Below are positions 62,701 through 64,000 of a DNA stretch of 64,000 nt, piece by piece. Position numbers and translations under genes: made by a program. The notes below the pieces were generated by a model, which had not been told where the DNA came from, did no database searches, and saw only the letters and a list, made by a program, of their open reading frames with translations. Every line of letters begins with the position of its first letter. Position 1 is the stretch's first letter. Origin of the DNA: Pseudomonas bananamidigenes. GTDB lineage: Bacteria; Pseudomonadota; Gammaproteobacteria; Pseudomonadales; Pseudomonadaceae. The DNA lies in the NCBI RefSeq assembly GCF_001679645.1, contig NZ_LRUN01000046.1, positions 48,277-112,276 on the forward strand, given 5' to 3'.

Positions 62701-63789
62701 CAGCAGAACCGTGCCGAACACCACCGCCGTGCGCCCGGACAACTGCCCCAGCACGCGCGCCATGGCCAAGTGCATCAAGCTCGCCACGCTCACGCCCAGT
62801 TGTCGCGCCTGAGTGCGCAGACGCTGACTCAGATCGCCTTCCAGCATGCACGACACTTCCTCGATGCCCTGACCGTCACCCTGCACATCGTGCAAGCCAC
62901 CGGGCAGTGTCGGCTCGTCGATGTCACCCAGCATCTCGCGGAAAAATGCTTCGTGCGCCTGCTCATCCGACTCCAGACGCGCCCTCGCCAGATGGTCGCG
63001 AAACGGCACCGCTCTCCCGACCTCGGCATCGCGGCCAGACAGATAAGCCTGAATTTCCCGGCGTACCACATCGAGCGCGAGGTGATCCATGATCATGTGG
63101 TGGAACAGCAACAATGCGACCACCCGGTCGTTGACCGGATCCTCGGCGAACACCAGTCGCAGCAACGGGGCCTGTTGCAGGTCGAGACGAAAAAAATGCG
63201 GGTCATGGCGTGCCAGCAATTGCGTAAGCGCGTCCTCGCGGTCATCGAGAGCAACTTCCTCACAGACCAGCGGGGCTTCGCGCCAGACCACCTGCACAGG
63301 TTCGTCCAGTCGCTCCCAGACGAACGAAGTGCGCAGAATGTCATGGCGCTCTATTACGCGACGCAGTGCGTCGGTGAATGTATCCAGCCGTTTGCGACTG
63401 TCGAACGTGAACCGCGCCTGCGACACGTAGGGATCCCCTTCCGGTGCGCTGATGTGGAGGTAAAGCAGACCCTCCTGCAACGGTGCCAGCGGATAGATGT
63501 CCTGCACATTCGCCACACCGCCCGGCACCGTGGCGACGATACGGTCGATGGCCGGCTGATCCAGTTGCACCAGCGGCAGCATGTCCGGGGTGATGCGCAG
63601 CGCCGGGCTCGACCAGTCGCCGCCGTGGCTCGCCACCAGCTCCAGCAGCTGCGCCTTGTGTTTGGCGAGGCTGTCCCACAACGCGTCGTCCAGCGCTTCG
63701 TCGTCGCCCAGAATGACCAGGTCTTCATCGTCCTGTTGAAGGCGGATCGCATGGGTGGAAATAACAGCCATCAGCTCGCGAAATTGCAT
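50782..63789 (-). CDS. banB: Four-module NRPS (BanB-like, bananamide-type): Thr-Leu-Leu-Gln
   Basis: The 4335-residue protein has a TubC-like N-terminus (1-60), then four C-A-T modules starting near residues 60, 1145, 2200 and 3264. Thiolation serines lie in GGHSLLAV near 1095, 2150, 3211 and 4293. Pocket residues read DFWNIGMVHK (Thr), DAWFLGNVVK (Leu), DAWFLGNVVK (Leu) and DAWQFGVVDK (Gln-like). Condensation domains 2-4 have the dual C/E N-terminal signature HHLxxxxGD; domain 1 has LHISAPEGD. All four carry HHxxxDH in place of HHxxxDG. Thr3, Leu4 and Leu5 should thus become D, and domain 1 should act on residue 2 from another protein. No starter condensation domain and no TE are present, so it needs an upstream initiating NRPS. 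With the next gene the order matches residues 3-8 of bananamide. Confidence 0.87.
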   Translation of the reverse strand: MQFRELMAVISTHAIRLQQDDEDLVILGDDEALDDALWDSLAKHKAQLLELVASHGGDWSSPALRITPDMLPLVQLDQPAIDRIVATVPGGVANVQDIYPLAPLQEGLLYLHISAPEGDPYVSQARFTFDSRKRLDTFTDALRRVIERHDILRTSFVWERLDEPVQVVWREAPLVCEEVALDDREDALTQLLARHDPHFFRLDLQQAPLLRLVFAEDPVNDRVVALLLFHHMIMDHLALDVVRREIQAYLSGRDAEVGRAVPFRDHLARARLESDEQAHEAFFREMLGDIDEPTLPGGLHDVQGDGQGIEEVSCMLEGDLSQRLRTQARQLGVSVASLMHLAMARVLGQLSGRTAVVFGTVLLGRLNAADGVEQALGMFINTLPLRVDVGESSVHDGVLATHRRLTALLAHEQASLALAQRCSAVAVPTPLFSAMLNYRHSSVEEVAEVIELSPGVQVLGARERTNYPLTVNIDDLGQDLRITVLADVTLGASRIAGYLRTALDSLVDALQHNPQAALHSLNILPPVEREHWLYGVNAPKAELPDTPLIHQQFEAQAHTRPEAVALLFDGRTCSYETLNRQANRVAHRLLALGIRPDDRVAICVERGPQMIVGLLGVLKAGAGYVPIDPAYPLERIAFTLQDSAPVVVLMQAATLDRIVGLCVPQIDLDDHALQTEPDFNPQIPGLTPAHLAYVIYTSGSTGVPKGVMVEHRNVARLFGATHDWFRFNAQDVWALFHSFAFDFSVWEIWGALAYGGQLLVVPQHISRSPDECYALLCRTGVTVLNQTPSAFRQLIAAQGRSLLQHSLREVIFGGEALEPGSLKPWYARVGNAGTRLVNMYGITETTVHVTYRPLVAADAQLTAGSPIGVRIPDLQLYVLDARREPVPAGVTGELYVGGAGVARGYLNREALTAERFIADPFSGHAEARLYKTGDLARWTVEGELEYLGRNDDQVKIRGFRIELGEIQARLAACDGVRDALVIAREDSPGDTRLVAYWLAAEGAEPSVAQLRDHLLASLAEHMVPGAFVRLDAFPLTANGKLDRKALPQPDNEAFARRMFEAPLGEIETRIAVIWQTLLGLDRVGRHDNFFELGGHSLLAVKLIERMRQQNMQCDVRVLFGQPSVAALAATLGGDATVSVPANRIEPGCIRITPDMLPLATLDQAAIDRIIEAVEGGIDNVQDIYALAPLQAGILYHHLAIANGDPYVLQAQFAFDGLAQIKAFVRALNSVIARHDILRTGVVRENLEEPVQVVWRAAPLALERVDVDPQDGDVLQQMQARFDPRHYRLDLQRAPLMRFAYTEDPLQNRWVGILLLHHIVLDHTALEVLVAEMSDALDGQIGVLPPPVQYRNYVAQARLGSNAGAHEAFFREMLGDIVEPTLAFGLRDVLGDGTGIVDSELALDEHLAGRLRNQARTLGISVASLVHQAWGQVLAQVCGREEVVFGTVLLGRMQGGEGADRSLGMFINTLPLRAHVGATAVEAGVRATHERLAQLLVHEQAPLMLAQRCSGVTGSQPLFNTLLNYRHSAQQAATPGWEGIRILDSRERSNYPLVVSVDDLGQGFRLSVQAVPEVDGMRVCDYLQTALHNLLNALEQDRNAPLNQVSILSAAERQRVLVGFNVTGRDFAHGHVVHQLFEERAAIQPDTVAVVQGGQSLSYDELNRRANRLAHHLIGLGVQPDDRVALCVQRGPQMLVGLLAILKAGAGYVPVDPAHPAERITYLLQDSDPVAVLAQTTTRDLLGAVPVINLDSDAWQHLPDSNPQLPGLTPAHLAYVIYTSGSTGQPKGVMVEHSTLENLVHWHAEAFDLHAGSHTASVAGFGFDAMAWEVWPALCVGATLHLPPESVSNEHLDELLDWWRAQPLQVSFLPTPVAEYAFSRELQHPTLRTLLIGGDKLRQFNRAQSFAVINNYGPTEATVVATSGPVEVGQPLHIGRPMANARVYLLDDQQRPVPVGVTGELYVGGAGVARGYLNRPELTAERFLNDPFNEGRMYRTGDLARWLADGNIEYLGRNDDQVKLRGVRVELGEIEAALASHPAVQDAVALVRDGQLLVWFTERTPTDIESLRNHLQTRLPQALIPAAYVRLDALPLTANGKLDRKALPEPDQHAWLSREYEAPQGPVETALAQIWADVLKLEKVGRHDNFFELGGHSLLAVSLIERLRQIGLNTDVRVLFSQPTLAALAAAVGSGREIEVPANRIPAGCTRITPDLLSLTELDQAGIDRIVATVPGGAANVQDIYPLAPLQQGILYHHLSAEQGDPYLLQSSVAFASVERLRAFANALQKVIARHDILRTSLVWEGLPSPQQVVWREAALAVQSVALSPLDGDILDQLRARFDARDFCLDLGQAPLIRLMYAEDPVHDRVAGVLLFHHVVLDHTALEVVRREMQLYLPGQVESLPPAAPYRNYVHQARQGISEEEHENFFSEMLGDIDEPTLPFGLQDVQGDGRNIEEHSLALPLELNRHLRSQARQYGVSVASLFHLAWARVLAATSGRRDVVFGTVLLGRMQGGEGADRALGMFINTLPLRVKVDGQRVSEAVRTVHERLASLLGHEHASLALAQRCSAVAAPLPLFSAVLNYRHSGHDAERQTVDQVWQGIEFLAQDGRTNYPLTLSINDRGDGFNLSVLTPDHVGAQRVCELMHTALTELATALADNPGQAFERLNVLSAAAREQLLGDFNASTAVYPSAQGVHRLFEAQVARTPDAVAVQAGTQRLTFRQLNQRANRLAHHLLGMGVTGDTRVAICLKRSPEMLVGLLAILKAGAAYVPVDPAYPPERIAYMLGDSAPTVILVRDAALPNQAGVPVIDLAHETWQDLSDADPQVADFTPDNLAYVIYTSGSTGQPKGVMVEHSTLENLVHWHAEAFDLHAGSHTASVAGFGFDAMAWEVWPALCVGATLHLPPESVSNEHLDELLDWWRAQPLQVSFLPTPVAEYAFSRELQHPALRTLLIGGDKLRQFNREQSFAVINNYGPTEATVVATSGPVEVGQPLHIGRPIANARIYLLDDQQRPVPVGVTGELYVAGAGVARGYLNRPELTAERFLTDPFSDQPQARMYRTGDLARWLADGNIEYLGRNDDQVKLRGVRVEPGEIEAALAGHPAVQDAVALVRDGQLLVWFTERTPTNIENLRNHLQGLLPQALIPAAYVRLDNLPLTANGKLDRKALPEPDQHAWLSREYEAPQGPVETALAQIWADVLKLEQVGRHDNFFELGGHSLLAVSLIERLRQIGLNTDVRVLFSQPTLAALAAAVGSGREIEVPANRIPADCTRITPELLSLTELDQPSIDRIVATVPGGAANVQDIYPLAPLQEGILYHHLSAEQGDPYLLQSKLAFDSVERVHAFAAALRQVIARHDILRTAVIWQKLAEPMQVVWRHVELPVQEVVLDAADGDVLEQLHGRFDARHYRLDISQAPLLRLVYARDPAHDRVVAMLLFHHVVLDHTALDVVQHEMLACLQGREASLGAAVPYRNYVAQARLGVSEREHETFFRDMLGDIDEPTLPFGLQDVQGDGRDIEETRQALTAATGQRLRSLARKLGISVASLFHLAWAQVLAATSGQERVVFGTVLMGRMQGGDGADRALGMFINTLPLRVDLGETPVHEGARATHAQLSALLGHEHASLALAQRCSGVAAPAPLFSSMLNYRHSADEAQQQNIRQAWQGIETLSSEERTNYPLSLGVDDLGDGFVLTAMTPASIGSQRICDYMQTALATLADALEQAPDQPLNRLPILDGAERQRVLYDLNATETADDLQQTVHGLFEAQVQRTPQAIALQAGERQLTYAELNAQANRLAHHLRELGVGPDSRVAICVERGLELMVGLLGILKAGGAYVPLDPAYPAERLDYMLKDSAPVAVLVHGATRALLDESTALVIDLDQEHWRYNPDANPQVPGLSASNLAYVIYTSGSTGAPKGVMVEHRGVTNLLHWSSQLCPAVTDGALLQKTPFSFDASVWELFWPLSAGLRLVLARPDGHREPKYLAQLICEQQISVIQFVPVLLQQFLELDEVSQCSSLTDVFCGGGDLTPALARRVRERLPQVRLHNVYGPTEATVDSTVWTLEPSMPVPDSALPIGRPISNTRLYVLDAAGLPVPMGVIGQLFIGGAGVARGYLGLPQLMAERFINSPFVAGDRLYATGDRVRYRADGQLEFIGRNDFQVKLRGLRLEPGEIEAQLLSHPALREAVVLVREERLVAYFTWRAEAGQPGIEALREHLLARLPDYMVPSAFVALDSLPLSPNGKVDRKVLPAPDSAAVSHREYEAPVGEMEILLARLWCELLKVERVGRQDHFFELGGHSLLAVSLIGRLQQEGIEADVRTLFEQPTLAGYAAITERMEIVL
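54880..55294 (-). repeat. Near-identical adenylation-core copy (module 3 of banB)
   Basis: This stretch is almost base-for-base identical to 58060-58474 in module 2, 3180 bases away. It covers the A-domain pocket region. On the motif A3 side (about 55294) identity stops abruptly. On the other side it fades gradually through the thiolation domain. Gene conversion or duplication of the Leu pocket is the simplest reading. Confidence 0.85.
58060..58474 (-). repeat. Near-identical adenylation-core copy (module 2 of banB)
   Basis: Partner of the copy at 54880-55294. At least 180 consecutive aligned bases (58261-58440 against 55081-55260) are identical, while the condensation domains on the other side of motif A3 are clearly diverged. 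Confidence 0.85.
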
Positions 63790-63936
63790 GGGGGTAACCT
63801 GCTGTAAATTCGGGAAAAAGGAGCGCGCAGCGGCGAGTCCGTGCGGCCACGCGCAGCCCGGAAAAGCTAAAACATCGGGGCTTGGGTGTCTGACATGGGA
63901 AGCGGGGACAAGCCGTGGTGGTAAGCAGCCCCACCC
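63790..63936. promoter_or_regulatory. Leader/promoter region of the NRPS operon
   Basis: Between the banB start and the REPIN lie about 147 bases without an open frame. CAGGTTACC before the ATG is a modest ribosome site. No clear -35/-10 pair could be singled out. The stretch should contain the promoter of the banB-banC-macA-macB operon. Confidence 0.4.
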
Positions 63937-64000
63937 TGTGGGAGCGAGCTTGCTCGCGAAGAGGTTGTGTCAGCCGACATCATTGGTGATTGACACACCG
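63937..64000. repeat. REP/REPIN element, left half (cut by the window edge)
   Basis: TGTGGGAGCGAGCTTGCTCG at 63937-63956, continuing CGAAGAGG, is the typical Pseudomonas REP hairpin (GCGAGC-TT-GCTCGC). The following GTGTCAGCCGACATC and GATTGACACACCG resemble the spacer hairpin of a REP doublet, whose inverted second half would lie past the window end. REPINs sit in extragenic space, so the region upstream of banB is intergenic. Confidence 0.75.

Noticed and set aside
1..64000. CRISPR arrays, tRNA/rRNA genes, prophage or transposase genes
   Set aside because: No regularly spaced repeats, no tRNA-like cloverleaf and no transposase or integrase motif were noticed in either strand.

Overview
High GC, Shine-Dalgarno-led tightly packed genes, a REPIN-type repeat at the right edge and the gene families present (DUF6124, YtcA, ProP, YghU, GlcDEF, lipopeptide NRPS) point to a Pseudomonas chromosome, most likely of the P. 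fluorescens lineage.

Left part (1-13.4 kb): a minus-strand run of exported hydrolases (two epoxide-hydrolase-type alpha/beta hydrolases and the start of a third secreted protein) diverges from an aromatic-acid-type MFS transporter. Then come a quinone oxidoreductase, a PAS histidine kinase with two FixJ-type response regulators, a 960-residue OmpR/NTPase/TPR regulator, an SDR with a divergent GlxA-type AraC regulator, and a DUF6124 gene behind a repeat-rich leader.

13.5-16.0 kb is an AT-richer accessory patch: an orphan protein, a trypsin-like protease and a small orphan. 16-37.6 kb returns to housekeeping and accessory metabolism: esterase and TspO, SDR and AraC, a YtcA/HlyD/FUSC efflux operon with a divergent PucR regulator, a TetR/DJ-1 pair with two matching palindromes, a diguanylate cyclase, a methyltransferase, a threonine-dehydratase-like enzyme with a divergent AraC regulator, ProP, a YghU-like GST and glcDEF.

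38.3-63.8 kb is the centrepiece: a lipopeptide locus. Two NRPS genes (4335 and 2766 residues, four and two modules), a MacA/MacB exporter pair and a convergent LuxR-type regulator are visible. Reading the adenylation pocket residues by eye gives Thr-Leu-Leu-Gln-Leu-Ile(like). Condensation-domain types predict D residues up to Gln and an L-Leu-L-Ile end, released by tandem thioesterases. This equals residues 3-8 of the bananamide lipopeptides (Leu-Asp-aThr-Leu-Leu-Gln-Leu-Ile). The initiating two-module synthetase (BanA-like) is not in the window. The first NRPS here lacks a starter condensation domain and is preceded by non-coding DNA with a REPIN, so the initiating gene lies further upstream or elsewhere. 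All assignments come from reading the sequence; no database search was possible.
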